From contig JAHBYX010000002.1 of NCBI GenBank assembly GCA_019635735.1, positions 62,001 through 126,000 of the forward strand: 64,000 nt of DNA. The letters are read 5' to 3'. The notes under the pieces are model-generated. The model was not told where the DNA came from and searched no databases. It was given only the letters and a program-made list of their open reading frames with translations. Positions 18,277 to 30,621 of this stretch are shown one piece after another (within the stretch, counting starts at the first letter, position 1; every line of letters starts with the position of its first letter). The position numbers were made by a program, and so were the translations under genes. This DNA is from Mesorhizobium sp. (GTDB taxonomy: Bacteria; Pseudomonadota; Alphaproteobacteria; Rhizobiales; Rhizobiaceae).

Positions 18277-18425
18277 GCAGGTGTTTTAAATCGATTGAAC
18301 GCCTCGACATGCGCCTCATCGCCGCCATGTGTTGGTCCAGTTTACGACAAGCCAGTGAGTTGCGGGCAGTGGGCCGAATCTATAGCTTCAGAATATTCGC
18401 CAGAGGCGTTTTCTCCGGAACCTGA

Positions 18426-20408
18426 ATGGAATACCGACGCGAGATTGACGGACTAAGGGCGGTTGCCGTCGTCCCGGTGATTCTCTTCCATGCAAATATC
18501 AGCGGCTTCTCGGGCGGGTTTGTTGGCGTAGACGTTTTTTTCGTGATCAGCGGCTATCTGATCACATCGCTAATAAGCGCTGAACTCACAAAGGGTAGCT
18601 TTTCGATAGTGTCGTTCTACGAACGACGGGCCCGACGGATTTTGCCGGCGCTGTTCGCGGTCGTGCTATTCTGCATTCCATTCGCCCATGCGTGGATGGA
18701 CCCCGAAGAATACAGGGATTTCGCTCGAAGCGCTGGCGCCGTCGTCCTTTTCATCTCGAATGTCTACTTCTGGCAGCAAGGCGATTACTTTTCGCCGTCC
18801 AGTGACGAGCGGCCCCTGCTCCATACCTGGAGTCTTGGTGTCGAGGAGCAGTTCTACCTGGTCTTCCCGCTGTTCATGATGCTGATCTGGGGGTTCGGCC
18901 GCCGCGTCCTCTTCTGGACCGTAGGCGCATTGCTCGTCGCCGGGCTCGCGACAGCGGAAATGACCGTGCGCAGTTATCCCGATGCAGCTTTCTATCTGCC
19001 GCACACGCGGGTGTGGGAGCTCGGTATCGGTGTCATGTGCGCGCTACTGCGGCCCCGCCTCGCCGGTCGCGACAACGGCGCCGCGGCGGCTCTGGGGCTC
19101 GCCCTCATCGCTCTGGCGGTGATACTGTACGATCGCGATACACCGTTCCCGTCACTCTATGCGCTTGCGCCGACGGTCGGCACGGGCCTGGTTGTCTTGT
19201 TCGCCGGACAGTCGAATTGGACGGGCCGCGTGCTGTCGCTGCCGCCTCTCGTGGGCATGGGCCTCCTGAGCTACAGCGCCTATCTCATCCACCAGCCGCT
19301 CTTGGCGTTTGCCCGCATTCGAGCCTTCGATCAAGGTGCCGAACTTGTCTTACTGATCGCGGCGAGCATCGTCCTCGCATTCGTGTCGTGGCGGTTTGTG
19401 GAAAAGCCGTTTCGAGGTGCCGAACCCGTTCTCGGCAGGCAGAGTCTCTTCGCGACCGCGGGCGTCGGCATCGTGGCGATTGCGGCTTACGGCGCTGTCC
19501 ACCTATACGCCGCTTCCGGCGATGCTACTTTCGCCGAGACGGCGGGCGAGGTTGAAATCTTCGGAACGAGCACATTCCCGGACGATTGCGTCAATCTCAA
19601 AGGAGAGATCAATCAGCACTACCGGCATTGCACTTTTGAGTCCCCGCCTCACAGGCAGAAGATCGCGATCTTCGGCGACAGCCACGCTGACGCAATCCTC
19701 CCTGCCTTCCTTCGCCTGGCAAAGCGCGACGGCGATGATGTAACCGTCCAGTTCCTCGGAGGCTGCCCTCCATTGATAGGCTCTTTCGTCCACCGCGGGA
19801 ACTTCGCGCTGGGCGTCTGCCCTCGCGTGGTAGAGAGGCAGATGGAAATCCTCGATGGTGAAAGGTTCGATGCCGTGTTTCTCGTGGCGCGATGGAGCCT
19901 CTACGATGGAACCGGAAAGCGCTATCGCGTCTCGGGCAACCGGTCGGGGACGAGCGCCACCTCGGAGCAGTACAGAGCAGACCTTCAGCGCCTGTTTGCG
20001 GAGACGGTAGCGGAGTATCGCCGCCGCGGTGTCAGACTCTTCGTAGTACGCCAGGTCCCGCAGCAGCAAGTATCATCGAAAACGCTCTACCGCCGGATCC
20101 TCCATCGAGACTACTCAGCCGAGGAGGCCGACGCCCTTCTTCGGCGGGTGTCGTCGAGCCGCCAGAAGCATCTCGACAGGCAGGCAATGATCAACGCCAT
20201 CATAGACGAATCCGGAATCGACCCCGAAGATGTCATCGATCTCGCAGATGCCTTCTGCGATGCCCAGACGTGCCTGATCGGCACCCCCCGGATCGGCTAC
20301 TATCTCGACGAGGACCACATATCGCCTAAAGGCGCGGCCCTTACGGAGACTGCGCTTTCCGACGCGCTGAGACGCATAAGCTCGCCGCTCGTCACGGCTC
20401 AGCCATAG
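18426..20408 (+). CDS. surface-polysaccharide O-acyltransferase with SGNH domain
   Basis: A 660-residue two-domain protein. Residues 1-360 are an acyltransferase-3 membrane domain with ten or so helices, opening with 'REIDGLRAVAVVPVILFHA' and containing 'FSGGFVGVDVFFVISGYL'. Residues 400-655 are a periplasmic SGNH hydrolase-like domain with block I 'IFGDSHADA' and the terminal Asp-His pair in 'DEDHISPKGA'. This is the OafA-like plan of enzymes that acetylate O-antigen or peptidoglycan sugars. The gene is less GC-rich in feel than its neighbours. Its last codons and stop lie on the remnant of a pyc 3' end, marking a recombination junction. Confidence 0.88.
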   Translation: MEYRREIDGLRAVAVVPVILFHANISGFSGGFVGVDVFFVISGYLITSLISAELTKGSFSIVSFYERRARRILPALFAVVLFCIPFAHAWMDPEEYRDFARSAGAVVLFISNVYFWQQGDYFSPSSDERPLLHTWSLGVEEQFYLVFPLFMMLIWGFGRRVLFWTVGALLVAGLATAEMTVRSYPDAAFYLPHTRVWELGIGVMCALLRPRLAGRDNGAAAALGLALIALAVILYDRDTPFPSLYALAPTVGTGLVVLFAGQSNWTGRVLSLPPLVGMGLLSYSAYLIHQPLLAFARIRAFDQGAELVLLIAASIVLAFVSWRFVEKPFRGAEPVLGRQSLFATAGVGIVAIAAYGAVHLYAASGDATFAETAGEVEIFGTSTFPDDCVNLKGEINQHYRHCTFESPPHRQKIAIFGDSHADAILPAFLRLAKRDGDDVTVQFLGGCPPLIGSFVHRGNFALGVCPRVVERQMEILDGERFDAVFLVARWSLYDGTGKRYRVSGNRSGTSATSEQYRADLQRLFAETVAEYRRRGVRLFVVRQVPQQQVSSKTLYRRILHRDYSAEEADALLRRVSSSRQKHLDRQAMINAIIDESGIDPEDVIDLADAFCDAQTCLIGTPRIGYYLDEDHISPKGAALTETALSDALRRISSPLVTAQP

Positions 20409-20491
20409 ACTACGAGCAGATCCTTCGCATAGATCTGCTCCCCGAACCGCACCAGCACTTCGGCAACAGTGCCGTCGCGTTCGGCTTGCAG
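20399..20491 (-). pseudogene. remnant of a pyruvate carboxylase 3' end (biotinyl-domain tail)
   Basis: Read on the minus strand, 30 codons and a stop give a peptide with 25 of 30 residues identical (counted by eye) to the last 30 residues of the intact pyc product, including the blocks 'AERDGT', 'AEVLVR', 'GEQI' and 'AKDLLVV'. Beyond 20491 the similarity stops at once. It lacks the EAMKM biotin site and any start, so it is a fragment. It overlaps the acyltransferase stop codon. It lies about 1.4 kb from the intact copy, in the same orientation. Confidence 0.8.
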
Positions 20492-20542
20492 TCAGTCTTG
20501 GGCATTCCCGCTCATCGACGCAAAACTGCCGACCGCCGGTCC

Positions 20543-20812
20543 TCACAGATAGCGAAACCACATCGACTCAAGAGTCTGTTGCCGGGATTTCAGTGTTTCG
20601 GCAAGCGGTTGAGGAAGCGGCGGGCGGCAATCGAGTTCGCCGATGTCCTGACGAAGATGGGGCGGAAGGCTGGCCGCGACGCGGCCTTGCCTGGCGGCTT
20701 CCTCCCTTTCCCTGATCTTGCGTACCGTTCCGTTCCAGACCGAGAAGACCATCTGCAGCGGATTGGCGGAAGCGATCGGAAGCATGACGCTCATGTTCTG
20801 ATAGGTGCGCAT
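20543..20812 (-). CDS. small DUF1127-like protein
   Basis: An 89-residue protein from ATG 20812 with GGAGG 8 bases ahead. It has a hydrophobic segment (MSVMLPIASANPLQMVFSVW), a charged helix (RKIREREEAARQG) and 'LPPHLRQDIGE', which resembles the 'L-x-D-I-G' ending of DUF1127 proteins. That assignment is tentative. The gene is divergent from a LysR gene 90 bases away, and small DUF1127 genes are often partnered with LysR-type regulators. Confidence 0.6.
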   Translation of the reverse strand: MRTYQNMSVMLPIASANPLQMVFSVWNGTVRKIREREEAARQGRVAASLPPHLRQDIGELDCRPPLPQPLAETLKSRQQTLESMWFRYL

Positions 20813-20902
20813 CTTCAAGTCCTCCTTCGAATGCGTGGAGGATGCCTCGCCTCGTTCGCCACGGGAAACGAGTTGCGTAAATGAAGCTCATGAGCGAACC
20901 TC

Positions 20903-21826
20903 ATGGCCATGGGCGTCCCCGCGGGATTGGACCTCGATCTGCTGCGAAGCTTCGTCGCTATCGCTGAGGAGGGGAGCTTTACCCGTGCAGCAAACCGTGT
21001 CGGCCGCACGCAGTCGGCCGTATCGCTCCAGATGCAGCGGCTTGAAGGTGTCCTCGGCCAGGTCGTGATCGTCCGCGGCAAGGGCGGCAGCGTCGAGCTG
21101 AACCAGCAGGGAAAGTATCTGCTCGAGCGCGCACGCGAACTGCTTGCCCTCAACGACGACGTCATGCGGTCGATGCGAGCTGTCCCGGTCCATGGCACGG
21201 TGAGGCTGGGGATCCCGGAGGAAGTGTCGGCACGGAGACTGCCGCGCATTCTCGACCGTTTCGCGCATGTCGCGCCGGCGGTGGAAGTGGAGGTCGAGAT
21301 CGGTGCGTCGTGCCTGCTGGCCCTGAAGCTGAAGAACGCCGAACTCGATCTTGCCGTGCTCAGATCCGGGCTTGAGCCCCGGGACTGGCCTGCGGTCGAG
21401 ATCTGGCGCAGCGCGACGAAATGGGTCACGTCCGACGAACACGCGCAGCACCTCCGCGATCCGCTGCCATTGTCGACGTCGCCGTTCGGCTGCCCCTGGC
21501 GACCGGCTGAGTACAGCGAATGCCCATGGCGCGGCATGGTGTTCCGGGCCCTGGAACAGGCCGGCCGAAACTATCGGATCGTTTCGACGTCGGCGACATT
21601 GCAGGGACAGATGGCCACCGCACAGTCCGGGCTGGCGATCACGAGCACCCTCGCAGGCGACCGTCTGCTCGAGGGATTGCGGATCGTGCGGGAAGACGAG
21701 GGGCTGCCGGAGCTCCCCGAATGCCGCTATCTTCTGCTCAAGGCGCGTGATCCCCGTCAGCCGATGACCGACATCCTCGCAGCACAGGTTCAGGAAATCT
21801 TCGGGGCGGCGAACGACGGCACCTGA
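20903..21826 (+). CDS. LysR-family transcriptional regulator
   Basis: A 307-residue LysR-type regulator. The N-terminal helix-turn-helix is clear ('LLRSFVAIAEEGSFTRAANR', then 'RTQSAVSLQMQRLE'). The effector domain follows from about residue 95. It is divergent from the DUF1127-like gene, so the 90-base spacer should hold its operator. It lies back to back with the 3' end of pyc on the opposite strand (convergent, 53 bases). The target and ligand are unknown. Confidence 0.88.
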   Translation: MAMGVPAGLDLDLLRSFVAIAEEGSFTRAANRVGRTQSAVSLQMQRLEGVLGQVVIVRGKGGSVELNQQGKYLLERARELLALNDDVMRSMRAVPVHGTVRLGIPEEVSARRLPRILDRFAHVAPAVEVEVEIGASCLLALKLKNAELDLAVLRSGLEPRDWPAVEIWRSATKWVTSDEHAQHLRDPLPLSTSPFGCPWRPAEYSECPWRGMVFRALEQAGRNYRIVSTSATLQGQMATAQSGLAITSTLAGDRLLEGLRIVREDEGLPELPECRYLLLKARDPRQPMTDILAAQVQEIFGAANDGT

Positions 21827-21879
21827 AGCAAACAGGCTGACTGCGACTGAGCGCGAGTTCCGTCCCGCGGGTCGCCACC

Positions 21880-25338
<3,459 letters not shown>

Positions 25339-25450
25339 GGAGGCACTCCGGGAGGGACGGGACGCTGCGGAAGATGTTTATCCGGAAAATGCTGCACTGC
25401 AAACAGAATCGGCAGAATTCGCGCCTGCCTACGCGTTGGGCAAAGAAAAT

Positions 25451-25475
25451 GCCCGGCGCGAGGGACGCGCCGGGC
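25451..25475. terminator. rho-independent terminator, probably bidirectional
   Basis: A 10-bp perfect GC stem (GCCCGGCGCG / CGCGCCGGGC) with loop AGGGA is flanked by ATTTTCTTT on the minus side and ACTTTTTCT on the plus side. It lies 24 bases past the stop of the liv binding-protein gene and ahead of pyc, so it ends the liv message. Confidence 0.9.
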
Positions 25476-25499
25476 ACTTTTTCTAAACGCTTCGAGCGG

Positions 25500-26618
25500 T
25501 TATTCGTTCTCGAAGTAGCTGTACTTGCCGTCGTCGCCCTTCTTCCAGGTGTACATCACGTAGTCCGGACGGGTGATGTCGCCCTTGGCGTCGAAGCCGA
25601 GTTCGCCGATCGCGGTCGCGAACGGACCCTTGGCCTTGGCGGCTTCCGCGACCTTCGTCGGGTCGAGGTCGCCGGCAGCCTTCGCCGCGCCTGCGATGAC
25701 CTGCACGGCGGCGTAGGAGTAGAGCGTGTAGGCTTCCGGCTCGAAGCCCGCGGCGCGGAACTTCTCGACGATTTCCTTCGCGGCCGGGTTCTTGCGCGGA
25801 TCCGGAGCAAAGGTCATCAGCGTGCCGTTGACCGCGTCGCCGGCGATCGAGGCTAGCTCGTTCGAGACGATGCCGTCGCCCGACATGAAGGCGGCCTTCA
25901 GGCCCTGGTCGGCCAGCTGGCGCATGATCAGGCCCGCTTCGGTGTGCAGGCCGCCGTAGTAGACGGCCGTGACGCCGGCTTCCTTCATCTTGGCGATGAG
26001 CGCCGAGAAGTCCTTGTCGCCGACGTTGATGCCTTCATACATGACTTCCGTCACGCCGGCGCCGTTGGCGGCTTTCTTGGTCTCGTCGGCAAGGCCCTGA
26101 CCATAGGGGGTCTTGTCGTGGATGATGGCGACCTTGCCGTCCTTGAAGTTGGCGGCGATGTAGGCGCCGGCAACGGCACCCTGCTGGTCGTCGCGGCCGC
26201 AGGTGCGGAAGGTGTTCCACAGGCCGCGCTCGGTGAACTGCGGGTTGGTCGAGGCAGGCGTGATCTGCATGATGCCGTTCTCGGCATAGACTTCCGAGGC
26301 GGGGATCGAGACGCCGGAGTTGAAGTGGCCGACGACGAACTTGACGCCGTCCGCGACGAACTTGTTGGCAACCGAGACGCCCTGGGTCGGGTCGGAGACG
26401 TCGTCGCCGATGACGATCTTGATCTGCTCGCCATTGATGCCGCCGGCGGCGTTGATGTCGGCGGCCGCCTGCTCGGCGCCCTTCTGCAGCTGCGCACCGA
26501 AGGCAGCATTCGGACCAGTGATCGGACCGGCCACGCCGATCAGGATGTCGGCCCACGCACTGCCGCTGAACGCGAGAACCGCGGTCACGGCAACGGCCGA
26601 CAAGAGAGACTTCTTCAT
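25500..26618 (-). CDS. branched-chain amino acid ABC transporter, periplasmic binding protein
   Basis: A 372-residue LivJ/LivK-type protein with signal peptide ([20 protein letters not shown], cleavage near AWA-DI). The mature protein has '[25 protein letters not shown]', '[21 protein letters not shown]' and '[20 protein letters not shown]', standard for Leu/Ile/Val binding proteins. The start at 26618 has CGGGAG ahead. It is the last gene of the liv cluster, behind a 148-base space that may carry its own promoter, and it ends at a strong terminator. Confidence 0.93.
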   Translation of the reverse strand: MKKSLLSAVAVTAVLAFSGSAWADILIGVAGPITGPNAAFGAQLQKGAEQAAADINAAGGINGEQIKIVIGDDVSDPTQGVSVANKFVADGVKFVVGHFNSGVSIPASEVYAENGIMQITPASTNPQFTERGLWNTFRTCGRDDQQGAVAGAYIAANFKDGKVAIIHDKTPYGQGLADETKKAANGAGVTEVMYEGINVGDKDFSALIAKMKEAGVTAVYYGGLHTEAGLIMRQLADQGLKAAFMSGDGIVSNELASIAGDAVNGTLMTFAPDPRKNPAAKEIVEKFRAAGFEPEAYTLYSYAAVQVIAGAAKAAGDLDPTKVAEAAKAKGPFATAIGELGFDAKGDITRPDYVMYTWKKGDDGKYSYFENE

Positions 26619-26766
26619 TGATACACTCCCGTTAAACGGGCGGGCCTGAATGATTGCTTTCATGCGATGCCCACCCAACTCGCAGAAAGGAAACTTTGCC
26701 CATTTTCAGGCACTTGTCACGCCGAATCCTGTAAAATCCGACGTTAATGGTGAATGTCTGCGGCGT

Positions 26767-27114
26767 TCAGCGCTTCTCCTTCCAGGAGAGAAATGAATCG
26801 CGCTCGTAGAGCCAGTGATACTGCGTCACCATCTGGTTCATCCGCGTGTAGCGGTAGCCGAGATAGCCGATCACCAGAAGGATGATCGTGTCGACGATGT
26901 AATACTGGGCGGTGAACATCGAGCCGTCGAACAGCGCGTGATGGATGAACCTCACCGCGATCCCGAGCATCAGCAGGAAGGCGATCAGGCCGGACACCGG
27001 CCGCCACGTCTGTGCGCAGGCCCGCCCGGTCATCCAGGCCGCACCCCCACCAAGAACGAGCGTGACGAAGAAGAACTGCCAGATATTGGCTTCCTCGTAG
27101 ATAATACCGTGCAT
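26767..27114 (-). CDS. DUF6867 membrane protein of the liv cluster
   Basis: A 115-residue protein with three hydrophobic spans (near 12-30, 42-58 and 70-86) and a charged C-terminus (WLYERDSFLSWKEKR). It matches small membrane proteins found next to liv genes in rhizobia. Position, strand and the 13-base gap to livF suggest it belongs to the transporter operon, but no role has been shown. Confidence 0.8.
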   Translation of the reverse strand: MHGIIYEEANIWQFFFVTLVLGGGAAWMTGRACAQTWRPVSGLIAFLLMLGIAVRFIHHALFDGSMFTAQYYIVDTIILLVIGYLGYRYTRMNQMVTQYHWLYERDSFLSWKEKR

Positions 27115-27127
27115 CGAATTGTCCTCC

Positions 27128-27856
27128 TCAGTGCCGACCGCCTTCGAGATAGGCGGCGCGGACTTCCGGATTGGCGAGCAGGTCCTGCCCGGTCCCGCTC
27201 ATGGTGATGTTGCCGTTGACCATGACGTAGCCGCGGGTCGCCAGCCGGAGCGCGCCGAAGGCGTTCTGCTCGACCAGGAACACGGTCAGTCCCTGTTCCT
27301 GGTTGAGGACCCGGATTGCATCGAAGATCTGCTTCACGATCAGCGGCGCCAGCCCCAGCGACGGTTCGTCGAGCAGGAGCAGTTTCGGCCGGGCCATGAG
27401 CGCGCGGCCGATGGAAAGCATCTGCTGCTCGCCGCCCGAAAGCGTGCCGCCGCGCTGCTGGATGCGTTCCTTCAGGCGGGGAAACAGCGCGAAGACCTTT
27501 TCAGAATCCTCGGCGAAGTGGGCGAGATTGTCGAGGCTCGCCCCCATCTGGAGATTTTCCAGCACGGTCATGCGCGGAAAGATGCGCCGGCCTTCCGGCG
27601 ACTGCGCGATGCGCAGGCGGGCGATTTCGTGGGTGGGTAATTGCGTGATGTCGGTACCGTTGAAGACGATGCGGCCGGCCTTGGCACGGGGCGCGCCGAA
27701 GATCGTCATCATCAGGGTGGACTTGCCGGCGCCGTTGGCGCCGATCAGGGCGACGATCTCGCCCTGCTTGACCTCCATCGTCACGCCGTTCAGCGCGCGG
27801 ATATTGCCGTAGAAGGTCTCGACGCCTTCGACCGAGAGAAGGGTTTGGGTTGTCAT
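27128..27856 (-). CDS. livF: branched-chain amino acid ABC transporter ATPase LivF
   Basis: A 242-residue ATPase with Walker A 'GANGAGKST' (39-47), signature 'LSGGEQQ' near 142, Walker B 'LLLLDEPSLGLAP' and the LivF-type 'VEQNAFGALRLATRGYVM'. It pairs with LivG to power uptake at the inner face of the membrane. Its start overlaps the livG stop as TGATG. Confidence 0.95.
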   Translation of the reverse strand: MTTQTLLSVEGVETFYGNIRALNGVTMEVKQGEIVALIGANGAGKSTLMMTIFGAPRAKAGRIVFNGTDITQLPTHEIARLRIAQSPEGRRIFPRMTVLENLQMGASLDNLAHFAEDSEKVFALFPRLKERIQQRGGTLSGGEQQMLSIGRALMARPKLLLLDEPSLGLAPLIVKQIFDAIRVLNQEQGLTVFLVEQNAFGALRLATRGYVMVNGNITMSGTGQDLLANPEVRAAYLEGGRH

Positions 27857-29217
27857 CAGCCGCGCCCTCCGGTCTTGGCAGTGGAGGGTTTGGCTGGCTT
27901 GGTGCCCTTCGCGAGACGCTTGGCCTGGCCGACCCAGTCCTCGCGGGCGATGCGGCCGTCGAACTCGAGATAGGCCTCGGCTGCGACGATGTCTGCCTTC
28001 TTCCACGCGGCGATCTGCGCGAAACTCGTCACGCCGTGCTGGTTCAACTTGCGCGCATTGACCGGGCCGATGCCCTTGATCAGCGTGAGGTCATCCGCCG
28101 TGGCCGGGGCGGCTTTCGCGGCCACCGGGGTAGCTGCCGCTTTGGTCTTGCGATCCGTCGCCGGCTTGACCACCGGCTTCGCCGCCGCGGGCTTTGCGGC
28201 CGGGGCGGTCGCCTTCACCCGATCGGCTTTCGATGCGCCCGGCGACACGGTCACCAGGCCTTCGTGATCGGCGGCGTGCTCGATCGTGTCGGAAACGGGA
28301 CCTGCCATCATCGAGGAGGACGCCGAAGGCCCGTGCTGCGGATCCGGGGTCCCGTCGAGCTGCTCGATCACGTGTTCGTCGCCAACCTCCACCAGCACCG
28401 TCTCGACCTCCTGGTCGTCGATGCCGAGATAGGCGGCGATGACCTTTGGGTCGCTCTTCACGAAGCTTGGGTCGCCGTCGGAGATCTTGCGGCCGTATTC
28501 CAGCACCACGACGTGATCCGAAATTTGCATGACGACCGACATGTCGTGCTCGATCAGCAGGATCGAGGTGCCGGTATTGTCCTTGATGTCGTTGAGGAGC
28601 GCGTTGAGCGCGAGCGATTCCTTCGGATTGAGGCCTGCCGCCGGCTCGTCGAGACAGAGCAGTTCCGGCCCCGTGCACATGGCGCGCGCGATCTCGAGCC
28701 GCCGCTGGGCACCGTAGGGCAGATCGCCCGCCGGATCGTCGGCGCGGTCGATCAGGTTCGCCTTCTCCAGCCAATGCGCCGCGAGGTCGCGCGATTCTGC
28801 GGACGCCTTGCGATAGGCCGGCGCGCCGAACAGGCCGAGCACCGTAAAGCCGGAAGCCAGCATGAGCTTGTTGTGCTGGGCGACGAGCAGGTTTTCCAGC
28901 ACCGTCATGCCCGAGAACAGCCGGATGTTCTGGAATGTGCGCGCCACCTTGGCCTTGGCCGGGATCTGGAAGTCCGGCAGCCGTTCGAGGAGATATGCGG
29001 TGCCGTCGCGCCGCGTCAGCGTGATCATGCCTTCCGACGGCTTGTAGAAGCCGGTGATGCAGTTGAACACGGTCGTCTTGCCGGCGCCGTTCGGGCCGAT
29101 GAGCGCAGTGATCTCGCCGCGCCTGGCCTCGAAAGACAGATCGCCGACGGCGACCAGCCCGCCGAATTTCATCGAGAGATGCTCGACCTTGAGGATCGGA
29201 TCGGACACGGTTGTCAT
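27856..29217 (-). CDS. livG: ABC transporter ATPase LivG with C-terminal helix-hairpin-helix domain
   Basis: A 453-residue protein where LivG is normally about 250-290. Residues 1-290 are a regular LivG: Walker A 'GPNGAGKTT' (41-49), signature region 'LPYGAQRRLEIARAM', Walker B 'LLCLDEPAAGLNP' and H-loop 'LLIEHDMSVV'. Residues 290-374 are an Ala/Lys/Pro/Thr-rich linker. Residues 375-438 ('LTLIKGIGPVNARKLNQ', 'VTSFAQIAAW', 'RIAREDWVGQAKRLA') form the helix-hairpin-helix module that rhizobia also carry on ribosomal protein L21 and in COG3743 proteins. Overlaps with livM and livF (TGATG both sides) show the fusion is part of the operon. Confidence 0.92.
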   Translation of the reverse strand: MTTVSDPILKVEHLSMKFGGLVAVGDLSFEARRGEITALIGPNGAGKTTVFNCITGFYKPSEGMITLTRRDGTAYLLERLPDFQIPAKAKVARTFQNIRLFSGMTVLENLLVAQHNKLMLASGFTVLGLFGAPAYRKASAESRDLAAHWLEKANLIDRADDPAGDLPYGAQRRLEIARAMCTGPELLCLDEPAAGLNPKESLALNALLNDIKDNTGTSILLIEHDMSVVMQISDHVVVLEYGRKISDGDPSFVKSDPKVIAAYLGIDDQEVETVLVEVGDEHVIEQLDGTPDPQHGPSASSSMMAGPVSDTIEHAADHEGLVTVSPGASKADRVKATAPAAKPAAAKPVVKPATDRKTKAAATPVAAKAAPATADDLTLIKGIGPVNARKLNQHGVTSFAQIAAWKKADIVAAEAYLEFDGRIAREDWVGQAKRLAKGTKPAKPSTAKTGGRG

Positions 29218-30617
29218 CAGCCGTGTCCCTCGCGCGTGAATGAACCGGACACGGATTTCCTCGATTTCAGGAATGCTGTGGGCTCGCGGCTGCCGACGAA
29301 GCCTCTGGGCTTCCACACCATGACGACGACCATGGCCATGCCGAACAGCAGCATGCGGTAAAGTTCGGGAGTGAAGTTCGGCCCGAAGGCGAGCTTGAGG
29401 AACTGCATTTCGCGCAGCGCCTCCATGCCGCCGATCATGACCAGCGCGGCGACCGCGATGCCGACCAGCGAGCCCATGCCGCCCAGAACCACGATCGCCA
29501 GGATGATGGCGGACTGAAGGAAAACAAAGGATTCGGGATTGATGAAGCCCTGGCGGGCGGCGAAGAACGATCCGGCGAAGCCGCCGAACATCGCGCCGAT
29601 GGCGAAGGCCGTGAGCTTGGTGTTGGTCGTGTTGATGCCGAGCGAGCGGCAGGCGATCTCGTCCTCGCGCAGCGCTTCCCAGGCGCGGCCGACCGGCATG
29701 CGCCGCAGCCGCACGGTGACGAACGCAGTGATCAGGGCGAGGATCAGGATCAGGTAGTAGAGGAAGATCTTGTAGTAGACGCCCGAGGTCGGCAGGTCGA
29801 GCACCTTGCCGATGTAGAACGGCGACGACACGTCGAAATCGAAGATGCCGAAGAACGTGACTTTCGGGATGCCGGAAATGCCGGCCGACCCGTTGGTGAC
29901 CTCGCGCCAGTTGATCAGCACGAGCCTGATGATCTCGCCGAAGGCAAGCGTGACGATGGCCAGATAGTCGCCGCGCAGGCGAAGCACCGGGAAGCCGAGG
30001 AGCACGCCCCACATGGCCGCCATCGCGCCTGCCGCCGGCAGCAGGATCCAGAAGGAAAGGCCGAACTCCTTGCCGAGCAGTGCGTAGGTATAGGCGCCGA
30101 CGGCATAGAAGGCGACGTAACCGAGGTCGAGCAGGCCCGCGAGGCCGATGACGATGTTCAGGCCCCAGGCCAGCATTACGTAGATCAGCACCTGGATGCC
30201 GAAATTGTCGATCCATTTGAGCGAGCCCTGGACGCCGCTCGTCCAGATCACGAAGACGGGGAACAGGAAGAGCGCGACGACGCCGATCCAGTTGATGTTG
30301 CGCCGCAGGAACCCGGGTTCGGTCGCGACGACCGCCTTCTTGCCGATGGCGCGGCGGCGCTCCACTTCCGGCCACACGAACGCCGAGAACGCGAAGCGGC
30401 CGATCATGACGATCGCGACGACGACGAACAGAAGGGTCCAGCGCTCGACGATGATCAGTTCGTTGCGGATGTTCTGATCGGTCTTCAGGCCGACGATCAG
30501 CACGAACATGCCGAGCGCGATCAGGCCGGCGTAGAACGCTTCCTTGAGCGCATCGGCCATGACGTTGGGCTGCGCGCTCGTGGAGGCCGCGGCAGCGGCC
30601 GAATGGGTCGTCGCCAT
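29217..30617 (-). CDS. livM: branched-chain amino acid ABC transporter permease LivM
   Basis: A 466-residue permease with a long N-terminal extension (about 110 residues including three hydrophobic spans) ahead of the conserved core 'GLNIVIGLAGLLDLGYVAFYA'. The coupling (EAA-like) loop is 'GRAWEALREDEIACRSLGIN'. It forms the transport channel with LivH. Its end overlaps the livG start as TGATG. Confidence 0.94.
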   Translation of the reverse strand: MATTHSAAAAASTSAQPNVMADALKEAFYAGLIALGMFVLIVGLKTDQNIRNELIIVERWTLLFVVVAIVMIGRFAFSAFVWPEVERRRAIGKKAVVATEPGFLRRNINWIGVVALFLFPVFVIWTSGVQGSLKWIDNFGIQVLIYVMLAWGLNIVIGLAGLLDLGYVAFYAVGAYTYALLGKEFGLSFWILLPAAGAMAAMWGVLLGFPVLRLRGDYLAIVTLAFGEIIRLVLINWREVTNGSAGISGIPKVTFFGIFDFDVSSPFYIGKVLDLPTSGVYYKIFLYYLILILALITAFVTVRLRRMPVGRAWEALREDEIACRSLGINTTNTKLTAFAIGAMFGGFAGSFFAARQGFINPESFVFLQSAIILAIVVLGGMGSLVGIAVAALVMIGGMEALREMQFLKLAFGPNFTPELYRMLLFGMAMVVVMVWKPRGFVGSREPTAFLKSRKSVSGSFTREGHG

Positions 30618-30621
30618 GGCT

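Noticed and set aside
18412..18440. GGAAC at the acyltransferase start as an EcfG promoter
   Set aside because: The element overlaps the start codon and the -10 position reads CGCG.
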